Part shown: positions 44,364-54,052 of the stretch, piece after piece
Layout of the letters: the number at the start of each line of letters is the position of its first letter
Position numbering within the stretch: position 1 is the first letter of the stretch
Source of the DNA: Ferruginibacter paludis
GTDB taxonomy: Bacteria; Bacteroidota; Bacteroidia; Chitinophagales; Chitinophagaceae
Assembly: GCF_030409685.1 (NCBI RefSeq)
Contig: NZ_JAUFQJ010000007.1
Location: 62,001-126,000, forward strand
Reading direction: 5' to 3'
Length of the DNA: 64,000 bases
The notes under the pieces: generated by a model
Database searches by the model: none
What the model was told of the DNA's origin: nothing
What the model saw: only the letters and a program-made list of their open reading frames with translations
Translations under genes and position numbers: made by a program

Positions 44364-44732
44364 ATGAAAAAGATTCTTTTAGGCATGCTGATATGTGGAG
44401 GCACATTGACAACATTTGCACAGGACAGCACCAGCAAGACGATAACTACTACCACTACCACAACGAGTCACAAGTATGTATATTATCCTGACCAAAATGT
44501 GTACTACGACCAGGCAACTGATACTTACTGGTACCAGGACAAGGGAGCCGAGAACTGGACCAAGGCCCAAAGCCTGCCACCAACGATTGTGATAGACAAA
44601 GCCGGACAGCAGGAAATTATGGTAGATGGTATTAATCCATGGGCTAACAATGCCGCCGATATAAAAAAATATAAAGTAAAAAAAGACGGGTCGGTGAAAA
44701 TAAAAATGAAAGATAAAAGCCCGCAACAATAA
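44364..44732 (+). CDS. Small secreted protein of unknown function
   Basis: 122 residues with signal peptide MKKILLGMLICGGTLTTFAQ, a Thr-rich stretch (KTITTTTTTTS, about residues 25-35), an aromatic YVYYPDQNVYYDQATDTYWYQ segment and a Lys-rich C-terminus. I do not recognise it beyond the common pattern of small Bacteroidota periplasmic proteins with YPxxNVYYD motifs. Single gene, followed by a terminator at 44757. Confidence 0.7.
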   Translation: MKKILLGMLICGGTLTTFAQDSTSKTITTTTTTTSHKYVYYPDQNVYYDQATDTYWYQDKGAENWTKAQSLPPTIVIDKAGQQEIMVDGINPWANNAADIKKYKVKKDGSVKIKMKDKSPQQ

Positions 44733-44756
44733 TTTTCATTGGTTCTTTACAAAAAA

Positions 44757-44793
44757 ATCACAGCTTCTGTAAAAGAAGTTGTGATTTTTTTTT
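44757..44793 (+). terminator. Rho-independent terminator after the 44364 gene
   Basis: ATCACAGCTTCT pairs with AGAAGTTGTGAT (one G-T pair) around GTAAA, followed by a run of T. It lies 25 bp after the stop codon. Confidence 0.85.
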
Positions 44794-45008
44794 AGGTAAA
44801 CGGAACTGGGAAAGTATTACTTTGCAGCATCAGCAAATGGTACAAGGAATTCCAGCGCATATTGAAAATGCTGCAACCTGTTTCAATACAAGTGTTTACA
44901 TTTTGAAGAGATGCTTGCGCTAACGGGGGATGAAAAAAGATTTCAAGAGTCGCTTTAAAGGATTTGTAATATTGGTAGTGTAAAAAACTTTATAATTTAA
45001 TTTTTCAG

Positions 45009-46022
45009 ATGAAAAAATCTATAATCATTTTAGCGGTGCTTTCATTTTTTTCTTTTAATTCTGGGTTCAGTCAGAGCAAAACAGCTTACCGTATCGATAA
45101 GGTGTTTCATATAGAAAGTGGTGGTGGTTATGATTACCTTACTGTCGACTCTGCATCAGATAACCTGTATATTTCCCACGGTTCGCAGGTGAATATTTTA
45201 AACAAGTTAACAGGCGATTCAATTGGAGTAATTGAAGGTGAAAAAGATGTACACGGAATTGCCATCGTTCATGATTTGGGTAAAGGATATATTACCAATG
45301 GAAGTTTAAACAGCGTTATTGTATTCGATTTAAAAACAAATAAAGTACTATCACATGTTCCGACAGGCAAGTTTGCAGATGGTATTTTTTATGATGTCTT
45401 CTCAAAGAAAGTTATCAGCTGTAATGGAATGAGTAAGAATATGACAGTCATTGATCCTTCAACAGATAGTGTTGCTGCAACCATACAATTAACCGGATGG
45501 CCCGAAACAGCTACAAGTGATGGAACGGGAAAAATTTATGTTAACAATTCCGAAAAAAGCGAAATTGATGTAATTGATGCAAATACTTTCAAAATTGTAG
45601 ACAGATGGCCGGTCGCTCCCGGTACAGGCCCATCAGGCCTGGCAATTGATAAAAATACGATGCGTTTATTTATTGGATGTGGTAATAAATTACTAATTGT
45701 AATGAATGCTGAAAATGGTAAAATTATTACCCGGCTTCCAATCGGAGATGGATGCGACGCTGTAGGTTTTGACGGGGAACTTAAAACAGTGTATTCATCA
45801 AATGGTGAAGGTACCTTAACAATAATAAATGAATTACCGGGTGATAAGTTTGTAGTAAAAGAGAATTTAAAAACAGAAAAAGGTGCAAGGACTTTAACGG
45901 TAGACCAAAGTACACGCAAGTTGTATTTACCAACCGCAAAATTTCAACCCGCAACTCCCAAAACCTTCAGACCATCTACGATACCAGGAACCTTTAAAAT
46001 ACTGGTAGTAGATATATTTTGA
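45009..46022 (+). CDS. YVTN/YncE-like beta-propeller protein
   Basis: 337 residues; signal peptide MKKSIIILAVLSFFSFNSGFSQ. The rest is a seven-bladed propeller of YVTN type, with repeats such as DYLTVDSASDNLYISHG, VIVFDLKTNKVL, MTVIDPSTDSVAATI and IDVIDANTFKIV. Such proteins act in the periplasm or on the surface in binding or regulation; no catalytic residues are seen. It precedes a TonB-dependent receptor by about 300 bp on the same strand and may be in the same regulon. Confidence 0.82.
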   Translation: MKKSIIILAVLSFFSFNSGFSQSKTAYRIDKVFHIESGGGYDYLTVDSASDNLYISHGSQVNILNKLTGDSIGVIEGEKDVHGIAIVHDLGKGYITNGSLNSVIVFDLKTNKVLSHVPTGKFADGIFYDVFSKKVISCNGMSKNMTVIDPSTDSVAATIQLTGWPETATSDGTGKIYVNNSEKSEIDVIDANTFKIVDRWPVAPGTGPSGLAIDKNTMRLFIGCGNKLLIVMNAENGKIITRLPIGDGCDAVGFDGELKTVYSSNGEGTLTIINELPGDKFVVKENLKTEKGARTLTVDQSTRKLYLPTAKFQPATPKTFRPSTIPGTFKILVVDIF

Positions 46023-46323
46023 GACATACCCTTCCGTTAACCAGGGGATTGGTTCAAAATCAGCAAGCACCTTCCCAGCAACCTACCAGCGACAATTCTC
46101 CAAACGATTTCGATTTCCATCACATTGCCAAGCCGTAAATAGGCTGTATTCATCAAGGTTGGTTTATAAAATCTGCAGGTTAAGTATGCCGGTACATTGC
46201 AGACAATCTTGTATTCTTCATGATGACTTATAAAATTAGTTTCCGCTTTGCGCAATCTTTTTTCCCGATTGTACAACACTCCTTCGCCACCCCATCTCAC
46301 ATTTGCAAACAAATTATACTGCA
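46023..46323 (+). other. Gap between propeller and receptor genes
   Basis: 301 bp. A minus-strand frame (46037-46354) fills it but shows no signal peptide, family motif or promoter. A CACATTTGC element (46299) resembles a weak -7 box before the receptor start. Confidence 0.4.
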
Positions 46324-48501
46324 ATGATAAATGGCAAAAAAATAATAACATCAATAGTTGCTTTGCTCACTTTCATAATGGTTAAAGGCCAGCAGCAAGA
46401 TTCTGTTAAGATGCTAAAAGAAGTGAAAGTTGAAGGGTATATACATGTGCGTGGCGTAGGTCATTTACTGGAAGTAAAAGACGGGATTATTTATGCGGGG
46501 AAAAAAACAGAAGTGATTATTGTGGATAGTATGGATGCCAACAAAGCAATCAATAATACAAGACAAATTCTTGGAAGAATACCCGGCTTAAACATTGTTG
46601 AAACAGAAAGCAGCGGTTTTACGGCCAACGGTATTGCAACAAGAGGATTAAACCCGATACAAAGTATTGAAATGAACACAAGACAAAATGGGTATAATGT
46701 AAGTGCAGATGTTTACGGGTATAATGAAGCTTATTATATTCCACCAATGGAAGCAGTAAAAAAGATTGAGCTGGTGAGAGGCGCAGCTGCTTTGCAGTTT
46801 GGAGCACAGTTTGGCGGCCTGGTAAATTATATAACCGCAGATGCTCCAAAAAACAAACCATTTGAATTGAATACATCTCAAACAGGCGGCAGTTTTGGGT
46901 TGTTCAATTCTTTTAATTCTATTGGGGGTACTTATAAAAAAATCAGTTACTATGGTTTCGTTCAATACAGAAACATACATGGCTATCGCCCAAATAGCCG
47001 ACAATGGCAGCTTTCAGGCTTTGGAAAAGTTCAATATAAACCGTCAGAAAAATTAAATATTGGTGTAGAGTATTCGCTCCTCCGCAACAGAATCCAAATG
47101 CCCGGCGGGTTAACCGACAGTCTTTTTTATGCCAATCCCAAAGCGTCAACACGGTCAAGAAACTGGTTAAAAAGCCCCTGGAATATTGTAAGTAATTATA
47201 TTAATCTTAACCCTTCTGAAAATACAAACGTGAGTCTAAAGACCACTTATATTTTCAGCAACCGTTTTTTGGTATGGCGTAACGAAGATGGAGGACCGGG
47301 TGCATTAGACGAAATAGACCCGGCAACCAACGAATTCGTACCAAGAGAAGTAGGAAGGGAAGACATGCATAGTATTACTACTGAAGGAAGATTTTCTGCA
47401 AATTATAAGTTGGGAAATAATAAATCTACACTGGCAGGAGGTGTTCGGTTTACGCATGGATGGTTTAAACGGCAAGGCGGCGGCGAGGGCACTACGGGTA
47501 GTGACTTTAATTTAGCCATAACAGGAGACTGGGGGTACAATTTGGATTTTACAACAACCAACATGGCGCCATTTATTGAAAATATTTTCAGAGTCGGTGA
47601 AAAATTTACAATAACACCCGGAGTAAGATTTGAATATTTAAAAAGTACAGCAAAAGGATATAAAATTACAGACGGTGTAAAACAGTCCCCGGATGAACAC
47701 CGTACAAGAAATTATCCATTAGCAGGAATAGGGTTAGAGGTTAAACCATCAGGTAATACGAGTGTTTATGGCAATATAAGCCAGGCTTACCGGCCCATTG
47801 ATTACAGCCAGCTTGAACCTTTTGGGGTAGCAGCAAAGATTGACCCTGATTTAAAAGATGCTTACGGATTCAGTGCCGATCTGGGTTACAGAGCTACTGT
47901 AAAAAATTATCTGAATCTTGATGTTAGTTTATTTTATCTGGCTTATAACAACAGAATTGGGGAGGTTATAAAAACAGACCTTTCAACAGGGCTTGACTAT
48001 GCCTATAGAACAAATGTTGCCAACAGTGTTCACAAAGGCATGGAAGCATACATTGAGTTTAATCTGTTAAAATATTTAAACCAGCAGTCAAAAAAAGGAC
48101 TAAGTATTTTTAATTCATTGGGATATACCAATGCAAAATATACCAGTGGGGAATTTAAGGGGAATCGGGTAGAAGCGGCGGCGAAAGTAATTGAAAGAGT
48201 TGGACTAATTTATAACAATAAAAGTTTTTCATCTACCTTTCAGGTTAATTATACAGGTGATGCATTTGGTGATGCGACGAATGTCAGAATTAGCACAAAT
48301 CCAATAGCGGGCTATATCCCAGCCTACACAGTTGTAGACTTCAGCGCCACTTATAAAATAAATAATTACGCAATAAAAGCCGGTGTAAATAACCTTGCTG
48401 ACAAATCTTACTTTACAAGAAGAACAGACGAATATCCGGGACCGGGAATAATAGCAGCAATAGGGCGAAGTTTTTACATTGGCCTGGCTGCCAGATTTTA
48501 G
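46324..48501 (+). CDS. TonB-dependent receptor (FecA-like)
   Basis: 725 residues from the ATG at 46324, whose N-terminus is a signal peptide (KIITSIVALLTFIMVKGQ). Plug domain at about 45-200 (ILGRIPGLNIVETESSG, IATRGLNPIQSIEMNTRQNG, KIELVRGAAALQFGAQFGG), then a barrel. The YNVSADVYGYNEAYYIPP segment is typical of FecA-type ferric dicitrate receptors, so iron-chelate uptake is a likely but unproven role. It lacks the N-terminal carboxypeptidase-like domain found in the other receptor. Single gene; the downstream gap contains no partner. Confidence 0.88.
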   Translation: MINGKKIITSIVALLTFIMVKGQQQDSVKMLKEVKVEGYIHVRGVGHLLEVKDGIIYAGKKTEVIIVDSMDANKAINNTRQILGRIPGLNIVETESSGFTANGIATRGLNPIQSIEMNTRQNGYNVSADVYGYNEAYYIPPMEAVKKIELVRGAAALQFGAQFGGLVNYITADAPKNKPFELNTSQTGGSFGLFNSFNSIGGTYKKISYYGFVQYRNIHGYRPNSRQWQLSGFGKVQYKPSEKLNIGVEYSLLRNRIQMPGGLTDSLFYANPKASTRSRNWLKSPWNIVSNYINLNPSENTNVSLKTTYIFSNRFLVWRNEDGGPGALDEIDPATNEFVPREVGREDMHSITTEGRFSANYKLGNNKSTLAGGVRFTHGWFKRQGGGEGTTGSDFNLAITGDWGYNLDFTTTNMAPFIENIFRVGEKFTITPGVRFEYLKSTAKGYKITDGVKQSPDEHRTRNYPLAGIGLEVKPSGNTSVYGNISQAYRPIDYSQLEPFGVAAKIDPDLKDAYGFSADLGYRATVKNYLNLDVSLFYLAYNNRIGEVIKTDLSTGLDYAYRTNVANSVHKGMEAYIEFNLLKYLNQQSKKGLSIFNSLGYTNAKYTSGEFKGNRVEAAAKVIERVGLIYNNKSFSSTFQVNYTGDAFGDATNVRISTNPIAGYIPAYTVVDFSATYKINNYAIKAGVNNLADKSYFTRRTDEYPGPGIIAAIGRSFYIGLAARF

Positions 48502-49148
48502 TCTACGGCTGCATAGTTTTCAATTACATACCGAAGTTGTAAATTCAAGCCGTTCAAGGTTACTTTTTGCTGCAATGACGCTCATGCTTTCGCAAATTAT
48601 TCAGGCTTGAATGTTAAGCGAATCAAAGTACAAGAAAGAAAATTTTTAATCAAAAAGGAGTAGAATTTTATTAGCTTAAATTCCAGCGGATCTTAGTTAG
48701 CAGTAAGCTACGCTTCATACGAACGAAGTAATAATAACCGCTGAATACAATTACGATTATTTGAGAGCTGGTTTCCTATGTGATCGCCAGGTGGTAAGTA
48801 TGTTTGATCGTTTATCCTTGTATACATTGAATGCTGCCCAACGATCATATATCCTTCAGTATATGCACATTGTAAGTATATTTGTTATATAGCGAAGTTT
48901 GTCACAGAATTACCGGTATGGTCATTTATATAGCCATCCTACATTCAGGATAATGAATTTAAAAATAATTCCTATTCCACTACAATTAGGTATCTATGGC
49001 TTTGCAGTGATTGTGGTAAATAAAGACTATGCTGGAATTGCCTTCAAATTAATGGATAGGATGTGGCAGACAGTTAAATTGTAAAAAATACAAGGTATTT
49101 TTTACCGGGAAAGTTGGTAATTATTTCATTCGATTAAATGACGTTGCA
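48502..49148 (+). other. 647-bp gap with a promoter-like box and an imperfect hairpin
   Basis: An imperfect hairpin lies at 48684-48743 (CAGCGG...CCGCTG, inner CTTC...GAAG). A perfect TATATTTG -7 box is at 48877-48884, some 260 bp before the regulator at 49149. A short frame at 48953-49084 shows no family similarity and is not called. Confidence 0.45.
48877..48884 (+). promoter_or_regulatory. -7 box (TATATTTG), probable promoter of the Crp/Fnr regulator
   Basis: Exact TAnnTTTG match. The next clear gene is the regulator at 49149, giving a leader of about 260 nt. No clear -33 partner is seen. Confidence 0.35.
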
Positions 49149-49775
49149 ATGGACACAACCATTATGCTGACTTTATACAGAGAACAAATTAAAAGTTTGA
49201 TCACCTTTAATGATGAAGAGTGGTATGCTTTTGCGAGTTTTCTAAAAGTCAAAAAACTTGGGAAGAATGAATGTTTTGTGGAAGCGGGTAAAGTCTGTAA
49301 AGAATTAGCTTTTATCATTAAGGGTGCCGTTCGTTTCTGCAATTCCATTGACGGGATTGAGATCACCGGATATTTTTGTTTCGAAAACAGTTTTGTTACC
49401 TCTATAAAAAGTTATCTAACGGGAGAACCGTGTCTCTATGATATTAAAGCATTGGAAGAAACTTTCTTTGTTAGCATTTCAAAGGAAAATATGCAAGCCA
49501 TGCTGCTCCATCCTTTATTATCTTGTAAAGTAGAGCGATTCGGTAGGTTAGTGTCAGAAAAATTCAATATACTTTTTGAGGACAGGTTAAAGTCGTTTAT
49601 CGTGAAAACACCTGAGGAAAGATATCTTGATCTGCTGGAAACAGGCAAGGACATTGTAAAACGTATTCCGGTGCAATACATTGCACAGTTCATTGGCATT
49701 ACACCGGTATCACTTTCAAGGATCAGAAAAAGAATTCTTGAAAACACCCCTTCTCCAAATAAGACTAAATTCTAA
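49149..49775 (+). CDS. Crp/Fnr-family transcriptional regulator
   Basis: 208 residues. A cyclic-nucleotide-binding-type beta roll (about 10-130; KNECFVEAGKVCKELAFIIKG) is joined by a long helix to a C-terminal winged helix (about 160-198; VQYIAQFIGITPVSLSRIRKRI). The FNR-type cysteine cluster is absent, so an iron-sulfur oxygen sensor is unlikely. This is the Bacteroidota group of small Crp-like regulators that commonly controls a neighbouring gene for stress, transport or redox enzymes. A plausible target is the SMP-30-like gene that starts 198 bp downstream. Confidence 0.88.
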   Translation: MDTTIMLTLYREQIKSLITFNDEEWYAFASFLKVKKLGKNECFVEAGKVCKELAFIIKGAVRFCNSIDGIEITGYFCFENSFVTSIKSYLTGEPCLYDIKALEETFFVSISKENMQAMLLHPLLSCKVERFGRLVSEKFNILFEDRLKSFIVKTPEERYLDLLETGKDIVKRIPVQYIAQFIGITPVSLSRIRKRILENTPSPNKTKF

Positions 49776-49958
49776 ATTTTTTACCGGTTTGCGTATCATG
49801 ATTTTCTTATCTTTTGTTAAGAAATCAAGCTATGACTGCTGGTAATTTTGTGCAAAATAAATTACGAACATGCACAAATTTTTAGAAAAACCGGAAACGG
49901 AATCAAATGTACTTACCTATGACCAGAATATAAATAATCATCCGATCGGATTAGTGAG

Positions 49959-49965
49959 AAGGAGG
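49959..49965 (+). promoter_or_regulatory. Unusual strong Shine-Dalgarno (AAGGAGG)
   Basis: AAGGAGG lies 8 nt before the ATG at 49974 and fixes that start against the in-frame GTG at 49965. Most genes in the window lack any such sequence, so this one stands out and fits a gene acquired from another lineage. Confidence 0.6.
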
Positions 49966-49973
49966 TGCCGGTT

Positions 49974-51251
49974 ATGAACCTGATAACTACAGTCGCATTT
50001 CAATTGCTGGTCAGCCTTTGCTCTTTGCTTGCTGCAACAATAGCCACTTTTCGTCCTGACCGGCTTGCACCGTTGTTTCCCTTATTCTCTAAGTCAGGAT
50101 TAAGGCGAATCATACAGGCGACAGTCCATTGGATCGCCTTAATCGCGATGCTGCTTGGTATCGCCGTTCCTTTCGTAGCATTTTTTGCTTGCTGTATCGC
50201 TTTTGCTTCATCAATTCCGCTGGTACTTCGGGCAGTTCATTTTAGGATCTTGAAGATGTGGTTACTACCAACTCTGCTGGTTGTCGCTTCTGTGGTGGTA
50301 GCTATCACTCAGCCTTTAGGTCTCAAAGTGCTTGCCCTCCCAAAGGCTGATGTCTTACGCTTCGTCCCAGTCCTTTCCCGCGTTATTAAAACCTACGACG
50401 AAGGCCTGTGCTTTGAAGGAATTGCTGCCGGTGAAGACGGGACGCTTTATTTGTCCGGCAACCGTGGACTGGACTTTTCGAGGGGCGATTATTACCACGA
50501 TGCACAGGGCGAACTGATTGAGCGCAAGTCAGACGGCACGGAGCATATTCTCTTCAAAACACCCAGGGGGCTTACCTCAGGCGTGCCTGTGCTGGCGCAT
50601 GACAACACTATTTATCTAACCAGTCACGGCGATAAGTCTTACATCTGGCATATTGATACCAACGGCAAAGCCCTGCAACTGGCACAGCTTACGAAAGGCT
50701 CGTGGCCGAATGGACTGGATATTGGTCCTGACGGCATGCTTTATTCACCAGATAGTCAGCTTGGCGTAATCTGGCGGGTTGACCCTAACAGTGGCCGGGC
50801 AGAAGAAGCGATACGTGACCCGGCTCTGCTGGCCCGTCCATTTATTTCACTTGCTCCCGGAGCCAACGGCCTGCATTTCCGGGGGCGTGACATGATAGTG
50901 ACCGCCTCCGATCGCACGACAGTACTGAGCTATGCTATGGATGATAAAGGTCATTTCGTTCCGGCCAAAATAATAGCCGCAGGTATTCCGGGTGACGACT
51001 TTGCAATCGGCCAGGATGGCTCGCTTTTCATTACCACACATCCTTACAACACAATTGTCAGGGTCTTTCCTGGCGGAGAGCGGACAATCATCGGCAAAGA
51101 GGCACAGCATATCGTTGGTGCCACCGATGCCGTCTTCGGTAAAACTGCCGGGGATCGAACGACATTATATGTCGTTACTGATGGAGGTGCCTTCACCGGT
51201 GGGCCTAAGACGCGTGGTGAGTTGATTGCGCTTGAGCCTTATGCTCCATAG
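49974..51251 (+). CDS. Membrane-anchored SMP-30/gluconolactonase-like beta-propeller protein (probably transferred)
   Basis: 425 residues from the ATG at 49974 (SD-led). The first ~120 residues hold four membrane segments (about 5-25, 45-72, 80-105, 108-125). After them comes a beta-propeller of SMP-30/strictosidine-synthase type (LCFEGIAAGEDGTLYLSGN, WPNGLDIGPDGMLYSPDSQ, GIPGDDFAIGQDGSLFITTH). It may hydrolyse a lactone on the periplasmic side. Its composition is clearly richer in G/C and its codon use differs from neighbours, and it is preceded by a canonical SD, which suggests horizontal acquisition. Family call at domain level; substrate unknown. Confidence 0.7.
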   Translation: MNLITTVAFQLLVSLCSLLAATIATFRPDRLAPLFPLFSKSGLRRIIQATVHWIALIAMLLGIAVPFVAFFACCIAFASSIPLVLRAVHFRILKMWLLPTLLVVASVVVAITQPLGLKVLALPKADVLRFVPVLSRVIKTYDEGLCFEGIAAGEDGTLYLSGNRGLDFSRGDYYHDAQGELIERKSDGTEHILFKTPRGLTSGVPVLAHDNTIYLTSHGDKSYIWHIDTNGKALQLAQLTKGSWPNGLDIGPDGMLYSPDSQLGVIWRVDPNSGRAEEAIRDPALLARPFISLAPGANGLHFRGRDMIVTASDRTTVLSYAMDDKGHFVPAKIIAAGIPGDDFAIGQDGSLFITTHPYNTIVRVFPGGERTIIGKEAQHIVGATDAVFGKTAGDRTTLYVVTDGGAFTGGPKTRGELIALEPYAP

Positions 51252-51641
51252 TAATGCTATTATGGCACTCAAACGATTGAGACAGTTCATGACAAACATT
51301 AATCGTTTCGCTGCGGCCGCCGGGCATTGGGAATTGCACAAACTCATGCCATTCTCTTTGCGGACTTTCAATAACTTAAGATGGGCTTCCTTTCAAACAA
51401 ATAAGCGTGTTAAGTGTTTATTGTACAAGTGGAAAAAAAATGATGAGACGGATATTTACATTTCTGTTTCTTTCACAGTAAGCAAATTTGGAAACCGCTC
51501 TAAGTTTTCTAAACTTATAAACTATTAGGAGATGGTCTGTGGTACCATTCTATTGTGCGTATTTTTTTTCGGCGTTTTTTTTCAATTTCCTTTTTACGTA
51601 ATGCTACAACCGGCCGAGATTTAAAATATTGACAAAAACAA
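51252..51641 (+). other. Gap between SMP-30-like gene and second regulator
   Basis: 390 bp. Frames crossing it are extensions or shadows without recognisable motifs. A run of A/T sequence and a short leader precede the ATG at 51642; no clear -7 box. Confidence 0.4.
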
Positions 51642-52220
51642 ATGGAGCAGATCAGGCAGTTAATGAAACAGATGATTAACATTTCGGAAACCGAACTGAG
51701 TGAGTTCCTGGATCAGACTTTTATTAAAACATTTAAGCGGCAGGAAATCATAAGCCGGCCCGGCGCTTTTCCAAATGAAATCTTTTTTATTAACAAGGGG
51801 CTCATCCGTGTTCTTATAACAGACAACACAGGGGCAGAACACACAATACATTTTGCACTGGAAAATCAATTCATTGCCGACTATGCTAATTTTATTCAAA
51901 AGCAACCTTCCTTTTATACCTTGCAAACTGTAGAAGAAACGCAAACGGTTGTTTTGCCACGTTCAGCCATTGAATGGGGATACAAGAATTTAACTGAGGG
52001 GCAAAAAATGGGGCGGCTTATAGCAGAATTTTATTTTATTTACCAGGATGAACGTATAAAAAATATGTATGCAAGAACACCCAGGCAACGTTATGACAGT
52101 ATTACCGACGTGTTCCCAAATATACATAACCGTGTGCCACAACATCAAATAGCCTCTTATCTTGGCATTACAGCTGTGCATTTAAGCCGCTTGAAAAAAA
52201 CTGACGTCAGAAAAATCTAA
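51642..52220 (+). CDS. Crp/Fnr-family transcriptional regulator
   Basis: 192 residues. The cyclic-nucleotide-binding-like roll (about 20-115; EIISRPGAFPNEIFFINKGLI) lacks a clear cyclic-nucleotide pocket Arg/Ser pair. The C-terminal winged helix (about 145-185; PQHQIASYLGITAVHLSRLKKT) is typical of Bacteroidota Crp relatives. It is transcribed toward a membrane protein and a short-chain dehydrogenase that start 66 bp later and is likely to regulate them. Confidence 0.88.
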   Translation: MEQIRQLMKQMINISETELSEFLDQTFIKTFKRQEIISRPGAFPNEIFFINKGLIRVLITDNTGAEHTIHFALENQFIADYANFIQKQPSFYTLQTVEETQTVVLPRSAIEWGYKNLTEGQKMGRLIAEFYFIYQDERIKNMYARTPRQRYDSITDVFPNIHNRVPQHQIASYLGITAVHLSRLKKTDVRKI

Positions 52221-52253
52221 ACATTTGTTATCGTTTGCAGGGGTAAGTCAATA

Positions 52254-52261
52254 TAAGTTTG
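52254..52261 (+). promoter_or_regulatory. -7 box (TAnnTTTG) upstream of the membrane protein gene
   Basis: TAAGTTTG matches TAnnTTTG, 26 bp before the ATG at 52287. TTTG at 52234 is a possible -33 partner, though the spacing is a little short. Confidence 0.45.
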
Positions 52262-52286
52262 CATCGTAATTTTTAACGACCATCGT

Positions 52287-53078
52287 ATGTTACAATTCGT
52301 CCTTGAACTCAAGGCAAGAAACGAAGCTCTGTTTTATTTTTCTGCAATTTGTTTTGCTTTGGCAGTGCTATTTTACCTGCTTGGCATATTTTCGCAAACA
52401 CAGGTAGCTGGAGTAAATGCCTGGATCAAACCATTCAAGTTTGCTGTTTCAATCGGTATTTATTGCAGCACTATGGCCTGGTATTGTTTCTATTTGCCTT
52501 CATTTAACATCCTCCTTTTTAACAGGGCAAACATTGCTCTGTTCACTTTTGAATTGCTTTACATCACCATACAGGCATCACGGGGACAGGAATCTCATTT
52601 CAATACAACAACGGCCTTTTATAGAATACTCTTTGCATGTATGGCGGTTGCAGCCATCGCCATTACATGCTATACAGCTTATGCAGGCATTAAATTTTGT
52701 CAATCAGATCTGCCGAATCTTGCACCCCATTATTTGTGGGCGATACGATTAAGCATATTTATCTTCATTATTTTTTCCTTTGAAGGGTTGGCTATGGGCG
52801 GCAGACAAACACACACTATTGGAACGCAACCACAACACACTTTTCTTCCAATCTTTAAATGGAACATGAAAGAAGGTGATTTACGGGTGGCTCATTTTAT
52901 TGGCATGCATGCGTTACAGGTTATACCATTGCTTTCATTCTACCTGTTAAAAGCTACAAGGGCGGTTTTTACGCTCAGTGGGGTCTACTTAGTTGTTGCA
53001 ACTGCAGTTTTGATACAGGCATTGCAGGCGAAGCCATTTATAAAAACAAAACAAATTCAAAATGAAATTGACCGATAA
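52287..53078 (+). CDS. Membrane protein of unknown function
   Basis: 263 residues with seven or so hydrophobic segments (about 15-38, 50-70, 78-96, 112-135, 150-170, 205-225, 230-248). Conserved-looking loops are PFKFAVSIGIY and EGLAMGGRQTHTIG. It is not a recognised transporter. The gene runs 17 bp into the SDR gene, so the two are translationally coupled and probably act together, for example on a membrane-associated metabolite. Crp/Fnr regulation from the upstream gene is plausible. Confidence 0.65.
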   Translation: MLQFVLELKARNEALFYFSAICFALAVLFYLLGIFSQTQVAGVNAWIKPFKFAVSIGIYCSTMAWYCFYLPSFNILLFNRANIALFTFELLYITIQASRGQESHFNTTTAFYRILFACMAVAAIAITCYTAYAGIKFCQSDLPNLAPHYLWAIRLSIFIFIIFSFEGLAMGGRQTHTIGTQPQHTFLPIFKWNMKEGDLRVAHFIGMHALQVIPLLSFYLLKATRAVFTLSGVYLVVATAVLIQALQAKPFIKTKQIQNEIDR

Positions 53079-53901
53079 GGAAAAAAGCAGATTGAAAACA
53101 AGGTATGGTGAATGGGCGATTGTTACCGGAGCCTCCTCAGGTATCGGGCGGGAATTGGCCTTACAATTAGCAGCTGCAGGTTTTAATCTTGTCATTCATT
53201 CCAGGCAGTTAGAAAAACTGGAAGAAGTTGAAATGCAGTTAAAAGCAAATGCTGATATTCAAATTAAGATAGTTGCTGCGGATGTTTCCGGACCGGATGG
53301 AATCGATAAGATCATTCAATCTGCGCAACGCCTAAACGTTGGACTACTGGTAGTTTCAGCAGGCTATGGAACTTCCGGATTATTTATCAACAGTTCGTTA
53401 CCTGCAGAAATCAATCTGCTGAAAGTAAACTGTGAAGCCCTGCTCGCATTGACACATTATTACAGCCAGCATTTTGCACGGCAAAAACGTGGTGGCATTA
53501 TCCTGATGAGCTCAATGGTTGCGTTTCAGGGAGTACCTTATGCTGCCAACTATGCTGCAACAAAAGCCTATGTTCAAACATTCTCAGAAGCATTGGCAGT
53601 TGAATTGAAGCCCTATGGCGTCGACGTGTTGGCAGCAGCGCCTGGCCCTGTTGATAGCGGATTTGCACAAAGGGCAAATATGAGGATGACCACTACTCTA
53701 AAACCTTCACAAGTTGGCGTTCCAATTTTAAGAGCGTTGGGGCGTAAGACAACTGTTTTGCCAGGCTTCTTAACCAAAATCTTAGTTTACTCAATGCGGG
53801 CAGTCCCAAGGCTTGGTAAAATAAAAATTATGGCAAAGGTTATGGCAGGTTTTACTGACCATCAAATAAACCGGGAGGATGAAAGAACCAGTACAATTTG
53901 A
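53062..53901 (+). CDS. Short-chain dehydrogenase/reductase (SDR)
   Basis: 279 residues. The NAD(P)-binding TGASSGIG motif is at about 20-27, catalytic Ser at about 150-151 (LMSSM), Tyr164 and Lys168 (NYAATKAYV), all present and in order, so the enzyme should be active. It reduces a carbonyl or oxidises an alcohol with NAD(P)H; substrate not known. The Rossmann acidic/basic switch position reads IHSRQ, which favours NADPH. It overlaps the preceding membrane protein gene by 17 bp. Confidence 0.9.
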   Translation: MKLTDKEKSRLKTRYGEWAIVTGASSGIGRELALQLAAAGFNLVIHSRQLEKLEEVEMQLKANADIQIKIVAADVSGPDGIDKIIQSAQRLNVGLLVVSAGYGTSGLFINSSLPAEINLLKVNCEALLALTHYYSQHFARQKRGGIILMSSMVAFQGVPYAANYAATKAYVQTFSEALAVELKPYGVDVLAAAPGPVDSGFAQRANMRMTTTLKPSQVGVPILRALGRKTTVLPGFLTKILVYSMRAVPRLGKIKIMAKVMAGFTDHQINREDERTSTI

Positions 53902-54052
53902 TCATCCACTTCATCTGGTCTGCAGCTTCAGGCAAATACCCGCAGGAATGATTTCAATATAGCGACTTGGTGTTTAGAATTTACCTGTAATAAATATTCT
54001 GCTGGTTTCAAAAAGGATAGTTATGCCGCTAGCTAGTACCTGCAAAACTATC

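Noticed and set aside
44818..44850. TTACTTTGCAGC element after the 44364 gene as a second small RNA
   Set aside because: No terminator-like hairpin follows, so there is no support for a transcript beyond the box itself.
46037..46354. Minus-strand frame of 105 codons between propeller and receptor genes
   Set aside because: No signal peptide, motif, promoter or plausible start; overlaps the start of the receptor gene.
48953..49084. Short frame before the Crp/Fnr regulator
   Set aside because: 43 codons, no family similarity, only a weak promoter position in its favour.
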